DNA from: Candidatus Borrarchaeum weybense
Lineage (GTDB): Archaea; Asgardarchaeota; Sifarchaeia; Borrarchaeales; Borrarchaeaceae
Reading direction: 5' to 3'
Assembly: GCA_019057385.1 (NCBI GenBank)
Contig: JAHQJS010000006.1
Location: 641,038-705,037, forward strand
DNA: 64,000 nt
The position numbers were made by a program, and so were the translations under genes. The notes beneath the pieces are model-generated. The model made no database searches, was not told the origin of the DNA, and worked only from the letters and a program-made list of their open reading frames with translations. Shown in pieces: positions 17,032 through 25,194 of the stretch; the stretch's first letter is position 1, and each line of letters starts with the position of its first letter.

Positions 17032-17328
17032 TTGAGACGTAAATGGGGCGAAAAGGACAGTTATATCAATTTTCGGATAGAACAAGAAAAGAAAAAAGCT
17101 TGGAAAGATGAGGTAGAGGACGATCCTAAAACAAAATCACTAACAGAGTTCATAACCCGCCGTGTAGATTCATACGACAAGTTACGGAGAGGATTCAAAA
17201 TTCTTAACGAGTCGTTAGCAAAATTGCCCCAATCTGCACTGAAAGTCTTAGCAAAAGAACTCTCCGATGAAGAGAGGCAGTTTATAGAACTTATTGAGGA
17301 GGAGTTTTTACATAATGGCACTAAGTAG
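17032..17328 (+). CDS. Ribbon-helix-helix-like protein
   Basis: 98 residues from TTG at 17032; GTG at 17023 or TTG at 17005 are alternatives, but 17005 lies in the operator. SYINFRIEQEKKKAWKDEVE followed by SLTEFITRRVDSY is the strand-helix-helix of a ribbon-helix-helix dimer. The C-terminal half is an acidic helix. The four half-sites just upstream suggest it binds its own promoter. Together with the coiled-coil protein downstream it could form a partition pair, but no ParA-type ATPase is next to it. Confidence 0.6.
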   Translation: MRRKWGEKDSYINFRIEQEKKKAWKDEVEDDPKTKSLTEFITRRVDSYDKLRRGFKILNESLAKLPQSALKVLAKELSDEERQFIELIEEEFLHNGTK

Positions 17329-17821
17329 GGCATTAAAAGAGGCGGAAGAATCCGAAGAAGAACCTATTCTGCCACCTGAACTTAAAACTGAACTAAAGGA
17401 TACCATAGAAATAAAAAAGAATGACTTAAAACGATACGAGACTCAAAAAAAAGAACTTAAGAAACTTAAGAAGGATTTAGAACACTACAAAAAACAAGAA
17501 GCCGAACTTGAAACCCTCAAAAAGCAGTTATCGAAATTGGAAACAAAGGCGCAACAAGAGGTAACTTCAGAATTAGAGGATCGAATTAACCACTTGGAGA
17601 CCAAAATAGCAAGTTTATCAAAAATACAGAGGACATCAAAACTAGAGATCCCTCCTTTGGAGGAATTCATATCTTGGCTCAAAGAGAATCGAGGTATTCG
17701 TTCCGCACCCTATATGATTAAGAGATTGACGGGTGAGGGAACGAAACACGGAGAAGCAAAATCAGCGGCAGAAATACGTACTGCATTTGATCTTTTGAGA
17801 GTTATGCTTTCTCAATCCTAA
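17315..17821 (+). CDS. Coiled-coil protein
   Basis: 168 residues from ATG behind GAGGAGG, overlapping the RHH gene by 14 bases. Residues ~25-115 are a long Lys/Glu coiled coil (KKELKKLKKDLEHYKKQ), followed by a compact helical C-terminus (EEFISWLKENRGIRSAPYMIKRL, given here only in part as EEFISWLKENRG). No family is recognised. Coupling to the RHH gene implies a common function. Confidence 0.55.
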   Translation: MALSRALKEAEESEEEPILPPELKTELKDTIEIKKNDLKRYETQKKELKKLKKDLEHYKKQEAELETLKKQLSKLETKAQQEVTSELEDRINHLETKIASLSKIQRTSKLEIPPLEEFISWLKENRGIRSAPYMIKRLTGEGTKHGEAKSAAEIRTAFDLLRVMLSQS

Positions 17822-18065
17822 TCTCTTTTTCTAATCACATTAATATGATAAATTTTTTATTTTTTCCAAATATTTGTATTAATCTCCTAATTTTGTCGGA
17901 TAGCATCCCACTCCAATTGAGTTTATTATTAAGTATTAGTTCTCAAAATATAACTTTTATGACTCAGTTTTTGTGTATGAGATAAGTTATAATACCTAAA
18001 AACTAAATAATACTAACGTTTATAAATTTTGAACCTTTTAAATGGAACACAGATAGGTATAACGA
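17822..18065. other. Intergenic region before membrane protein
   Basis: AT-rich, with no gene seen. It probably carries the terminator of the coiled-coil gene (T-rich from 17824) and a promoter with TTTATAAATTTTG near 18019-18031. Confidence 0.3.
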
Positions 18066-19307
18066 ATGTCATTAGAAAAGATCTTACGAGGAATACTTTC
18101 AAATCAAAAGATACAAAACCTCGGTTTACCTTTGATAAGTTGGATAAAAGACTCAAATAGAAGACGCTCTATTTTCCTAGTACCTATAGGATTAATTAAC
18201 ATTCTAGTTTCAATTCTGACATATCAAAAGTATGTCTTATCACTTGTTTTTTTTCTATGCATTATAATAAGCGTTATTATAATAAGTATTATCTTAACTT
18301 CAGGGGGTCTAAAATATTCAAACACATTAACGAAAAAGGGTTCTTCAGAAAATGTGCTAATGTTTTTGAATATAGGGAAGTATACTTTTCTTGATAGAAT
18401 TACAGAAATAGCACTTAAGCCGTATAGCCTTCTTCTAGGACTACTAATACTCGTTACTTTGTTAAGACAGATAGTAAATCCCTATTATGTGAATATATTT
18501 ATTCCTTACGAATTTTTAGATATATCATTTCATGTTTTGGTAAACATTTTAGTCTTCTCAATGATTCTAATTATGTATTCCACAATTAAAGACCCTTTTA
18601 GACCTAATCCTCAAGAGGGATCCCTCTATTGCCTTTTAGGAATAGATTCTTATTTAGACGATCTAATAAAAGAAACTCCAACACTTCAAAAAACTAAAGT
18701 TGAATGGGATAAGCTCATTGAAGAAAGAGAGAAAAAAGAAAACTCAAATAAAGAAATTAAGCGATTAAAAAAATTCGGAGAGGTTCTTTTCGAGGGAAGA
18801 GAACTCAAATCTGAAGAAGATAAATTGGACTTCGCCACAATTTTTCGCCCCATACTTCTTAGTCAAGCTCTGAAACACCCCTTAAGAGTAAGAAAAAGTC
18901 GAGAAACTGAAAAACATTTCATCCTATTAGAAGAGTTTTATAGATATATGAAGGGATATTTTTCTTTTTTTGACTCATTACTTGACGAAGGAGAGGAATT
19001 CACTAATTGCATTGGAACTATGTATTTAATTATAAGATACGGCAATTTAGAAGAAAGAAAAGAACTATCGTCTCTCCTTTATAAGATTATAGTATATCTA
19101 TTTATGGATATGATCCCTGAAACTTTAGAATGTTTTAGTAAAATAATGGATGCTGCACCAAGACTGAGCAACTTAAAAGGGATTGTTAATACTCACTTTG
19201 AGAAAATCAAGAAAAGACCATGGAAAGAACCGTATACTTCAAGTTCAAATATTTTAACGATCCTTACCTTTATTGGTATGACTATTCTCTCAATTCTACT
19301 GGCATAA
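18066..19307 (+). CDS. Multi-span membrane protein
   Basis: 413 residues. Hydrophobic segments lie at about 37-56, 57-78, 118-138, 150-175 and 393-412, with a large charged cytoplasmic-type region from ~195 to 390 (KKENSNKEIKRLKKFGE). No catalytic motif or family is recognised. The end is a C-terminal anchor-like span. It stands between two gene-poor stretches. Confidence 0.5.
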   Translation: MSLEKILRGILSNQKIQNLGLPLISWIKDSNRRRSIFLVPIGLINILVSILTYQKYVLSLVFFLCIIISVIIISIILTSGGLKYSNTLTKKGSSENVLMFLNIGKYTFLDRITEIALKPYSLLLGLLILVTLLRQIVNPYYVNIFIPYEFLDISFHVLVNILVFSMILIMYSTIKDPFRPNPQEGSLYCLLGIDSYLDDLIKETPTLQKTKVEWDKLIEEREKKENSNKEIKRLKKFGEVLFEGRELKSEEDKLDFATIFRPILLSQALKHPLRVRKSRETEKHFILLEEFYRYMKGYFSFFDSLLDEGEEFTNCIGTMYLIIRYGNLEERKELSSLLYKIIVYLFMDMIPETLECFSKIMDAAPRLSNLKGIVNTHFEKIKKRPWKEPYTSSSNILTILTFIGMTILSILLA

Positions 19308-19500
19308 AGATAAATACCTGTTAAAGAGGGAGTCCCAATAGGATGAGCATAGGTTGTAATAAATGTAACAAAGTATATTTTTAAATTATTTGAGGTAAAT
19401 TTCTCCTCACATTTTTTGGGAAAATAAAAAAAAGGAGAAAAGTCGGCTTCTTTTACCGTAATCCTTTTGTAGTAAGACGTACAACTGTTGTCTTAGCGCG

Positions 19501-19615
19501 AAGCTTATCTATCGAGGGAGTCCCGATGACATTCCTTTTTGGGACGTATCGGGGTGAGGTAGGTAGGCGTGAAACATTTTTTTTAACTACCTTCCTCGGT
19601 GATAGATAAACGCTT
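19501..19615. ncRNA. Three-way-junction fold (candidate structured RNA or origin)
   Basis: Outer helix: AAGC and TTATCTATC (19501-19513) pair with GATAGATAA (19601-19609) and GCTT (19612-19615). Inside lie hairpin A, CCCGAT (19522-19527) with ATCGGG (19548-19553), or alternatively GTCCC/GGGAC, and hairpin B, GAGGTAGGTAG (19556-19566) with CTACCTTCCTC (19587-19597), one mismatch. It overlaps the 3' end of the small minus-strand gene. The strand is unknown. Confidence 0.5.
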
Positions 19616-19788
19616 CAACTCTCTTTCTCTACTGCATCTATAGCGTTGTCTACTATTTTATCTTCGATTTCCTTTTCGAGTGTATCTAATTTTTCTTCTG
19701 TCTTCATTGATTCATCTTTAGTGATTTTTCGTACTAACTTAAGCATATCTGCAAAAGCGAACTGTTTCCCTGTAGTAAATGCGTTTAT
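19615..19788 (-). CDS. Small helical protein (probable ATA start)
   Basis: 57 residues if ATA is the start. AGGAGG lies 8 bases before ATA (reading the minus strand), and no ATG/GTG/TTG is in frame before residue 15. The sequence is one long charged helix (EEKLDTLEKEIEDKIVDNAI). No family is recognised. Its stop lies in the outer helix of the fold at 19501-19615. Confidence 0.45.
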   Translation of the reverse strand: MNAFTTGKQFAFADMLKLVRKITKDESMKTEEKLDTLEKEIEDKIVDNAIDAVEKES

Positions 19789-19950
19789 CTACTCCACCTC
19801 CTTTTAATATATTCGGTTTGCTCTCACAATGAGCTGTACTTGTATTTAAAAAGAGGGAGGCGTCTTTACAACTAAAAAAGTGAAACTATACGTTCAAACG
19901 TATTATACACCCTTACTTGATCAAAACTAAAAAAAGAGAAAGAAACTGAG

Positions 19951-20112
19951 AGCACCACAGGGGGGGAGTTTTTCAGTCAGCAGGAAAATAGTTCTCTGGA
20001 TTCCCCTAGCAAAGCAGGACTTCGCTAGGGGATCTACTATAACTCCTGTAGAGGATTTCCTGACCGACTTATGAAATCCCCTGTGGCTACCATTACAGTA
20101 GCTGTCTGGTAG
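19951..20112. ncRNA. Nested multi-helix fold (candidate structured RNA)
   Basis: CCACAGGGG (19955-19963) pairs with CCCCTGTGG (20078-20086). Inside, AGTC (19975-19978) pairs with GACT (20066-20069) and CAGGAAA (19981-19987) with TTTCCTG (20056-20062). Further in, ATAGT (19988-19992) pairs with ACTAT (20036-20040), and GATtCCCCTAGC (19999-20010) pairs with GCTAGGGGATC (20024-20034). A side hairpin GCTAC/GTAGC closes at 20086-20102. All helices are coaxially nested over ~130 bases without an open frame. Confidence 0.55.
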
Positions 20113-20319
20113 ACCTCTTTCTTATATCTTATATTTATATTTTTAGGTCTCATTCCTTAGTACTTAGGTACTTAGGAAGAAGTCTATCGAAAAAGTTGTC
20201 ATTGTTACCTGGTAAAACAAACATCGCTCTTAGACTAAAAAATATTTGAGTTTCGATATAATAAGATCAAAAATAATTGAATGAAAATAAAACTATAGTC
20301 TTATTTTCATTAGTGAGAT

Positions 20320-20808
20320 CTAATATGATTGAGTCGCAATCACAAGCCAAGGCTCCATGAAAGTAAAAATGGTAATTTGTAAATCAGAAGAGCCTCTCCT
20401 TAGTAAACCTTGTAAAAGTTCCAGACGACCCTGTTCGAGAAAAATTAGGTCGATATTTACCGTGTTATTCTTCATAGTTCGAAAATCAATGAAAACTAGC
20501 CCGTCGAGTTTTTTAGACTTAAATGGTTCGTAAAGCCTCCTTTCTACATCCTTCGGAATACCATGCGTTATGATAGTATGCATTCCTTTGAAATCAGAGA
20601 GTTTCTGAAATTTAATCCATTCTTGAAGTCTAGAAAGACGAAATAAACCGCTCGTATGATAGGAACTATGCAAGTCGGTTTCTGGAAAAGAAATAGCAGG
20701 TCCTAAATAAATACTTCCATCTCTCGCTTGTTTGATCCAAACGACTCTCCATAATTCATCTCCATCATCAGTAACCACTACTTCAACATGCCTTTTCTCG
20801 GTTTCCAT
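20320..20808 (-). CDS. Hypothetical protein
   Basis: 162 residues, alpha/beta, soluble. Segments such as ELWRVVWIKQARDGSIYLGP and KKLDGLVFIDFRTMKNN show alternating strands. No motif is recognised. It follows the HIT-like gene by 9 bases on the same strand and is probably co-transcribed with it. Confidence 0.5.
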   Translation of the reverse strand: METEKRHVEVVVTDDGDELWRVVWIKQARDGSIYLGPAISFPETDLHSSYHTSGLFRLSRLQEWIKFQKLSDFKGMHTIITHGIPKDVERRLYEPFKSKKLDGLVFIDFRTMKNNTVNIDLIFLEQGRLELLQGLLRRGSSDLQITIFTFMEPWLVIATQSY

Positions 20809-20817
20809 TTTTAATCA

Positions 20818-21438
20818 TCATTGAGAGATCTTTTCAATTGTCGCTTTAATCTCTTCGATGAATTTTTCCCGTTCTTCATTGGGTCTTGCCCATTTATTCG
20901 ACGAAAGTAGTTTCTTATGGTCATTCAAAATACCTTCCGCAGTTTTGATTTTATGATTTCCCTTGCGGATCTTATCTTCTTTCTGATCTTCCTCTGTCAT
21001 CCCTTCTTTTCGATCTTTCTCTACAATCCAGCGTGCTTCTTCAAACTCCTTTTCAAAAAGGAACATGTGCCCAGTCTCGTCTCCTTCAAATCTTGGGATT
21101 AAATGAAAATGAAAAGGAAAATTTTTTGTTTCGCATTCACTTACTACGTAGACTCTCACACACTTGTTTCCTTCTGAATCAGTCAGAAAATCTTGCATTT
21201 TCCGAGTTACGTCACGTATCACTTCCATTATTTCTTGCATATGGTTTTCGTCTTCAAACAATCCTTCATCGGTTATGTCTCCATAACCTTTCCATGAGAT
21301 TACGAGCAAGTGCCCAGAGTTGGCAGGTTTGTCAGGAACTATAACCCAATAACTCTCATTCTTGCAATCTCTTTTGATCTTTCTCGGACGAAGTTTATTC
21401 TGCCAATCGAGCACCCAATCAGATGTGGTCTCACTCAT
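20818..21438 (-). CDS. HIT-superfamily protein
   Basis: 206 residues from the ATG behind a GGGGGG-type site; an earlier in-frame ATG at 21468 lacks one. The core carries a strand SYWVIVPDKPANSGHLLVIS and the HFHLIPRF motif near residue 110, the H-x-H-x-x-P-R pattern of HIT/GalT-type nucleotidyl hydrolases or transferases. The C-terminal ~80 residues are charged helix. It may cleave or transfer nucleotides; the substrate is unknown. First gene of a two-gene minus-strand unit. Confidence 0.65.
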   Translation of the reverse strand: MSETTSDWVLDWQNKLRPRKIKRDCKNESYWVIVPDKPANSGHLLVISWKGYGDITDEGLFEDENHMQEIMEVIRDVTRKMQDFLTDSEGNKCVRVYVVSECETKNFPFHFHLIPRFEGDETGHMFLFEKEFEEARWIVEKDRKEGMTEEDQKEDKIRKGNHKIKTAEGILNDHKKLLSSNKWARPNEEREKFIEEIKATIEKISQ

Positions 21439-21521
21439 AAGTCCATTCCCCCCTCTATCCAAATGCATCGTATGCTATAAGGAGCTATCACCCTAAAAAA
21501 TCTAATTACTCATTTTGAACT

Positions 21522-21563
21522 ACCTAAGTACTAAGATTTGAGTTTACAGTAATGAGAATAGTA
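21522..21563. repeat. 42-bp direct repeat, left copy
   Basis: ACCTAAGTACTAAGATTTG then AGTTTACAGTAATGAGAATAGTAA. It includes the dispersed palindrome and recurs at 22849-22890 with one difference. The copies flank the Panacea-like gene and its small partner, like a cassette boundary. It lies just beyond the 3' end of the gene at 21595. Confidence 0.75.
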
Positions 21564-21594
21564 AACTAAAAAAAAAGAGAGAGGTGTGGTGTCG

Positions 21595-22248
21595 TTAGTC
21601 TCTATCCAACTCTACATATGTCTCTTTGTATTCTGGATAATCTCGATGCACCCTCTTACGGATTGTCTCAGGGTCTAATGGGAAAATTACTTCCTTGACT
21701 TTTAAGGTTACCTCTTTGAATGGTTCGGGGAGTACAGTCCATAGTTTTTCAGCAATAGACAAACCAAATGGTGTCAGTTCCGTAAGCAGTGAGGCTTGTT
21801 TAGGGTGTTTTCCCCACGGTTTATACTTAAGCGTGACCATTCCTTTTTTCTCTAGTCGTTTAAGGTCATCAGACAAGTTTTTGGGAACAGGTCCTCGCGG
21901 TGCAGGTTCAAATTCGTCATGAGGGAAAGTCTCCCCTATGTCTAGGTGTACCATTTTCTGCCATTGATAGAAAAGCATCTTGTTCAAATGATATTTGTAA
22001 TGTACTTGTCCTTCTTTGAAAACACCAGGTTTAACGAAGAGCATCATTAACCACGCGATATCTCTGGGTTCCAGATCGTATTGCGCTGCCAACATCCTAA
22101 ACTCTGCTGTCGCAACGTCTGATGGATAAACTCGAATTCTACCAGTTTTCACATTTTTGATTGCAGGGACATCTTTCAAGTGGATAGTATTCCCTCGCCA
22201 ATCGACTGAATCCATATCGATGGCTATTGGTATCCAGTTACCTTCCAA
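21595..22248 (-). CDS. Panacea (DUF4065)-like protein, possible antitoxin
   Basis: 217 residues. The segment LNKMLFYQWQKM, then FEPAPRGPVPKNLSDDLKRL and LTELTPFGLSIAEKLW, follows the Panacea/DUF4065 pattern: helical core, P-R-G-P-V motif and a closing helix-loop. Panacea proteins are known antitoxins that accompany varied toxins. The small gene immediately upstream (22286-22549) would be the partner. The N-terminal ~80 residues are an extra domain. Flanked by direct repeats. The family call is from motif recognition. Confidence 0.55.
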   Translation of the reverse strand: MEGNWIPIAIDMDSVDWRGNTIHLKDVPAIKNVKTGRIRVYPSDVATAEFRMLAAQYDLEPRDIAWLMMLFVKPGVFKEGQVHYKYHLNKMLFYQWQKMVHLDIGETFPHDEFEPAPRGPVPKNLSDDLKRLEKKGMVTLKYKPWGKHPKQASLLTELTPFGLSIAEKLWTVLPEPFKEVTLKVKEVIFPLDPETIRKRVHRDYPEYKETYVELDRD

Positions 22249-22285
22249 TTTTATCTCACCTTAATTCTTCAATTGAAATATTTAT

Positions 22286-22549
22286 TCATTTCCTCTTCGG
22301 AGGACCTACGGGTTTACCTCTTTTCAGTTGTTGTACGCCTATTATTACGATTTTATCATCTTCCTCTTTCTGACAATCTACCGCGTAGCGCGGTCCCGCA
22401 CTCAGGTACACGATTTCTCGCCATTTCCTTTTTGCTTTTGGTCTTGTAGGGGCGGAATCTCTCAACATTTTTTTACGTATTTGCTCAATAATTGTTGGAT
22501 GGACCTTTGACTTAAAAGGGACTTTAGGATCAATGATGATATCTAACAT
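22286..22549 (-). CDS. Small basic protein, candidate toxin partner
   Basis: 87 residues, basic, 37 bases upstream of the Panacea-like gene on the same strand. It has a helical start (HPTIIEQIRKKMLRD), a basic turn (RPKAKRKWRE), then three strands (IVYLSAGPRYAVDCQ, KIVIIGVQQL). The fold order recalls RelE-type toxins, but no catalytic residues can be assigned. The toxin role is inferred from gene order only. Confidence 0.4.
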   Translation of the reverse strand: MLDIIIDPKVPFKSKVHPTIIEQIRKKMLRDSAPTRPKAKRKWREIVYLSAGPRYAVDCQKEEDDKIVIIGVQQLKRGKPVGPPKRK

Positions 22550-22909
22550 TGACGATCAACCCTGTCAAAAGTGTTAAACTTTTGTCAAGCAAAAATGTAA
22601 TCTGAACTTCAGATTCGCCAAAAAGTGTAATATGTACTGCTGTTTCTTATATTTTGCTGGCAATCCATCCAAAAAAAGTGTCTATAATGGCGTTATTTTA
22701 TTTCATTTCAGATTACCTAATTATCATATACATACATATATCTTAAAAGTTTTCTGTAGCAACAGTAATATTGCTAGATAGTATATATACCTCTCTCAAA
22801 AAATGCTCATATAGAGACTCTCTATAAACTAATTGCTCGTTTTTAGTTACCTAAGTACTAAGATTTGAGTTTACAGTAATGGGAATAGTAATAATTAACC
22901 CTTCGCGTT
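22550..22909. other. 360-base intergenic stretch
   Basis: No gene is seen. It contains the right copy of the 42-bp direct repeat, a TATA-like GTATATATAC at about 22780 (functional on either strand) and AT-rich sequence before the minus-strand pair. Confidence 0.4.
22849..22890. repeat. 42-bp direct repeat, right copy
   Basis: Same sequence as 21522-21563 with GGGAATAG in place of GAGAATAG. It lies just beyond the 3' end of the VRR-NUC gene. Confidence 0.75.
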
Positions 22910-23203
22910 TTACGGAGTTATTCTAAACTTCTTCTTCTGCATTGATTTTTTGTAATAGTCACTCGGATTTGCCATACACTCCCATTCACCATTAAAAGAT
23001 ATAACAACAGACAATCCTAACTGACTAAATGCTCTTATCATCTTATGCTGATTTTTAGTTAAATAGGTCCCGTCTTTTTTTACTTCAACAAAGAAGGGGT
23101 CACCTTCTGGTGGGATTACTAAGAAATCGGGATAACCTCCTCTAAGAACTTCGCAACCACGTCTTTTTGCTTCTTCTTTAAATTTTTTTTCTAATTCATT
23201 CAT
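22910..23203 (-). CDS. VRR-NUC-type nuclease
   Basis: 97 residues. Glu-rich helix, GYPDFLVIPPEGDPFFVEVKK and KNQHKMIRAF give the small PD-(D/E)xK fold of VRR-NUC: catalytic Asp in PDF, Glu-x-Lys in VEVKK, and the Gln helix. Stand-alone VRR-NUC proteins are common in phages and plasmids and can act on branched DNA. Its start overlaps the 3' end of the serine recombinase by 8 bases, so the two are made together. Confidence 0.8.
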   Translation of the reverse strand: MNELEKKFKEEAKRRGCEVLRGGYPDFLVIPPEGDPFFVEVKKDGTYLTKNQHKMIRAFSQLGLSVVISFNGEWECMANPSDYYKKSMQKKKFRITP

Positions 23204-23972
23204 CTTTATTCACCTTTTCCCAAACTTCTTCTGGAATAATTTTCGGAATACACTCTGGATGTGCTGCGTGCCACTTTCCTAACCAATAGAAATATCCGCA
23301 ATAAGTTTTGTTTTTGAGAATGCGAGAAACCTTTACAAGCCCTAGATTCATATCCTTTGCAATGTGGTATTTTGATTCATTTTTGGCTCTTCTCTTAAAG
23401 ATTTTCTCTACAAGTTCTTTTTCCTGTTCAACGATTTCAAAAATAGCAACTTCTCTACCAATCGAGGGAATAACTCGTTTTTTGTTTCGATAACCAAAAG
23501 GAGCTCTACTTTGAGGGATTCCCATTGTGATGTTAAATTTTTTTGATGTTTTGCTTTTGCTAATTTCTTCCTTTTTCTTTTCTGAGTCAGCGTAAGCGTC
23601 AATTGATTCGAGTAAATACGTTTTAGGATCGTTAAGATCGACTTTTGTTGTACCCTTCCAGACTTCTACACCAATCTCATCCAAAAGCCAAAGATTTTTC
23701 ATGCGGATCTTATGATCTCGCCCAAATCGACTTAAATCAGTGACAAAAATCGCAGTAAATTTACCTTGCCGGGCATCTTCGATCATTAGATTGAAGTTTG
23801 TCCGTTTAGAGGTATAACCACTTGCTGCTTTTTTGGCATCATCATAAAATCGCAGAAAATTATATCCCATGGCATCTATATTTTCCTTAATAATGTCTTT
23901 TTGGACCTCTGGACTTGTTTTGTCTTCTTGTCCAGAGGTACTTACTCTTATGTACCCTACGGCTTTTTTCAT
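23196..23972 (-). CDS. Serine recombinase (resolvase/integrase family)
   Basis: 258 residues. The N-terminal catalytic domain starts YIRVSTSGQ with Ser11 as the likely nucleophile, and LSRFGRD carries catalytic arginines. A Recombinase-type domain with GIPQSRAPFGYRNKK and ILKNKTYCGYF follows. The C-terminus is short compared with large serine integrases, lacking the zinc ribbon and long coiled coil. It may resolve, invert or integrate DNA. Divergent from the plus-strand genes starting at 24085. Confidence 0.85.
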   Translation of the reverse strand: MKKAVGYIRVSTSGQEDKTSPEVQKDIIKENIDAMGYNFLRFYDDAKKAASGYTSKRTNFNLMIEDARQGKFTAIFVTDLSRFGRDHKIRMKNLWLLDEIGVEVWKGTTKVDLNDPKTYLLESIDAYADSEKKKEEISKSKTSKKFNITMGIPQSRAPFGYRNKKRVIPSIGREVAIFEIVEQEKELVEKIFKRRAKNESKYHIAKDMNLGLVKVSRILKNKTYCGYFYWLGKWHAAHPECIPKIIPEEVWEKVNKDE

Positions 23973-24084
23973 GGAATCCTCTCTGATTACAGTTATACCT
24001 ACAAGTGTAACTAATAACTTATATATAATTTTTACTACCTAAAACTTTATACTAAATTTATAGGTATGAAAAACCAATACTTAG

Positions 24085-24300
24085 GTGATAAAAATTTCTG
24101 ATACAGGAACTAAAACCTATAAGGTTAGAGTCAAAAAAGTTCCTTACCCGACTAAAGAAGGCATAAAATACTCCACGCAACATGAAATTACTATTTCCAG
24201 CGATTTAGCAAAAGCCTTCGGTTTAAAAAAAGGAACTGACTGCTTTTGGGAGTTCACAGCGACGGGAGGCGGAGGATTAGTTCTTAGAAAATTAAAATGA
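24085..24300 (+). CDS. AbrB-like DNA-binding protein
   Basis: 71 residues from GTG, which lies inside a palindrome copy (24078-24087). A start at ATT 24094 after AGGTGA is an alternative. The KTYKVRVKKV strand, HEITISSDLAKAFGLKKGTD and a final strand suggest an AbrB-type swapped hairpin. The motif on its own start site suggests autoregulation. Confidence 0.5.
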   Translation: MIKISDTGTKTYKVRVKKVPYPTKEGIKYSTQHEITISSDLAKAFGLKKGTDCFWEFTATGGGGLVLRKLK

Positions 24301-24321
24301 ATTAAAGGAGGTCTTAAAAGA

Positions 24322-24705
24322 ATGTCGGTATCTTTGCCTTTGGTAAAAATCGAATGTCTTGAATGCGGGAGTCCCTTGCCCCGTATTCCAACAATAGAGA
24401 AGCCTGTTGAATGTATTTGTGGCTCAATTTGGGTTGGATACATTCTTGATGGAAAACTAATTTTAGCAAAACCAGAAGAAATAGTGAAAGAAAAAGTTGT
24501 GGTCAAAGAGGTTATTAAGGTCGTTGAAAAGCCCGTAGTTATACCAAACCCGAATCCAAGAACCGTGCCTGTACCACGATACCCTGACGTAACATCTCCA
24601 TGGAAAGACTGTACATATCCCTTTCGCAAATGGAAGGATCATGTGACCGTTGCAAGTGTACTATGGAAGAATGGGCTTAGTAAGGGTGTATCGTGGACTA
24701 AATAA
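24322..24705 (+). CDS. Zinc-ribbon protein with proline-rich linker
   Basis: 127 residues from ATG behind GGAGG. CLECGS and CICGS form a zinc ribbon near residues 12-33. A valine/lysine-rich strand region (VVVKEVIKVVEKP) and a proline-rich stretch (NPNPRTVPVPRYP) follow, then a Trp-containing end. No family is recognised. Its stop overlaps the ribosome site of the next gene. Confidence 0.55.
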   Translation: MSVSLPLVKIECLECGSPLPRIPTIEKPVECICGSIWVGYILDGKLILAKPEEIVKEKVVVKEVIKVVEKPVVIPNPNPRTVPVPRYPDVTSPWKDCTYPFRKWKDHVTVASVLWKNGLSKGVSWTK

Positions 24706-24720
24706 AGGAGGCGTGATCGC

Positions 24721-25173
24721 ATACCGTATTATTGTGAAAACTGTGGATTCTACCTGGATAAGGATAGCGGGGCACCATACGAATGTACCGAATGTAAGGC
24801 ACTAGGGTCTTACAAAAGATGTGAACCTTTAAGCCCTGAATTAGTTGATATAGCTACTTGGAAAAAACCATATTTATTCGTAAACAGGTCAGAAATAGAC
24901 GATCTGAAAATGGAGAGGATTTTAGCAAAAGTACCTGTGTACGGACATCATACGAATCACATGATTCAAGACCTTTGGGATCATGCAATACGAAAGATCC
25001 AAGAAATTACAGAAGTCTCTCAGGAAAAGCCTGGAAAAGAAACACTTCGTAAGTTTTTAATGAAAACTATTGACGCGATAAACTGTCTCGAAATGCAAGT
25101 AGACAACATTCTGTCTGTAATCTATGGCGATCAGGAAGGTAAAGAGGACTTTGAAACGCAAGTACCTAAGTAA
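24721..25173 (+). CDS. Zinc-ribbon protein, ATA start
   Basis: 150 residues if read from ATA. AGGAGG at 24706-24711 sits 9 bases before it, and the frame between the upstream stop TAA (24703) and ATA has no other possible start. The product then begins M-PYYCENCGFYLDKDSG with CTEC further on, a textbook N-terminal zinc ribbon. The next conventional start, ATG at 24910, would cut the ribbon off. The rest is helical. Its stop TAA lies in the palindrome at 25163. Confidence 0.7.
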   Translation: MPYYCENCGFYLDKDSGAPYECTECKALGSYKRCEPLSPELVDIATWKKPYLFVNRSEIDDLKMERILAKVPVYGHHTNHMIQDLWDHAIRKIQEITEVSQEKPGKETLRKFLMKTIDAINCLEMQVDNILSVIYGDQEGKEDFETQVPK

Positions 25174-25194
25174 TGAGGAAGGAGGTGACTTAAT

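Larger units (their letters stand above)
19308..20319. other. 1-kb gene-poor stretch dense in secondary structure
   Basis: It holds one small minus-strand gene (19615-19788) and two foldable blocks (19501-19615 and 19951-20112). The phrase GAGGGAGTCCC occurs twice (19326 and 19514). A palindrome copy is at 20161. Clustering of folds next to a candidate partition pair would fit a replication origin or an RNA locus. Confidence 0.5.

Noticed and set aside
21033..21344. Plus-strand open frame opposite the HIT-like gene
   Set aside because: The minus strand carries the H-x-H motif and a ribosome site; plus frame is a shadow.
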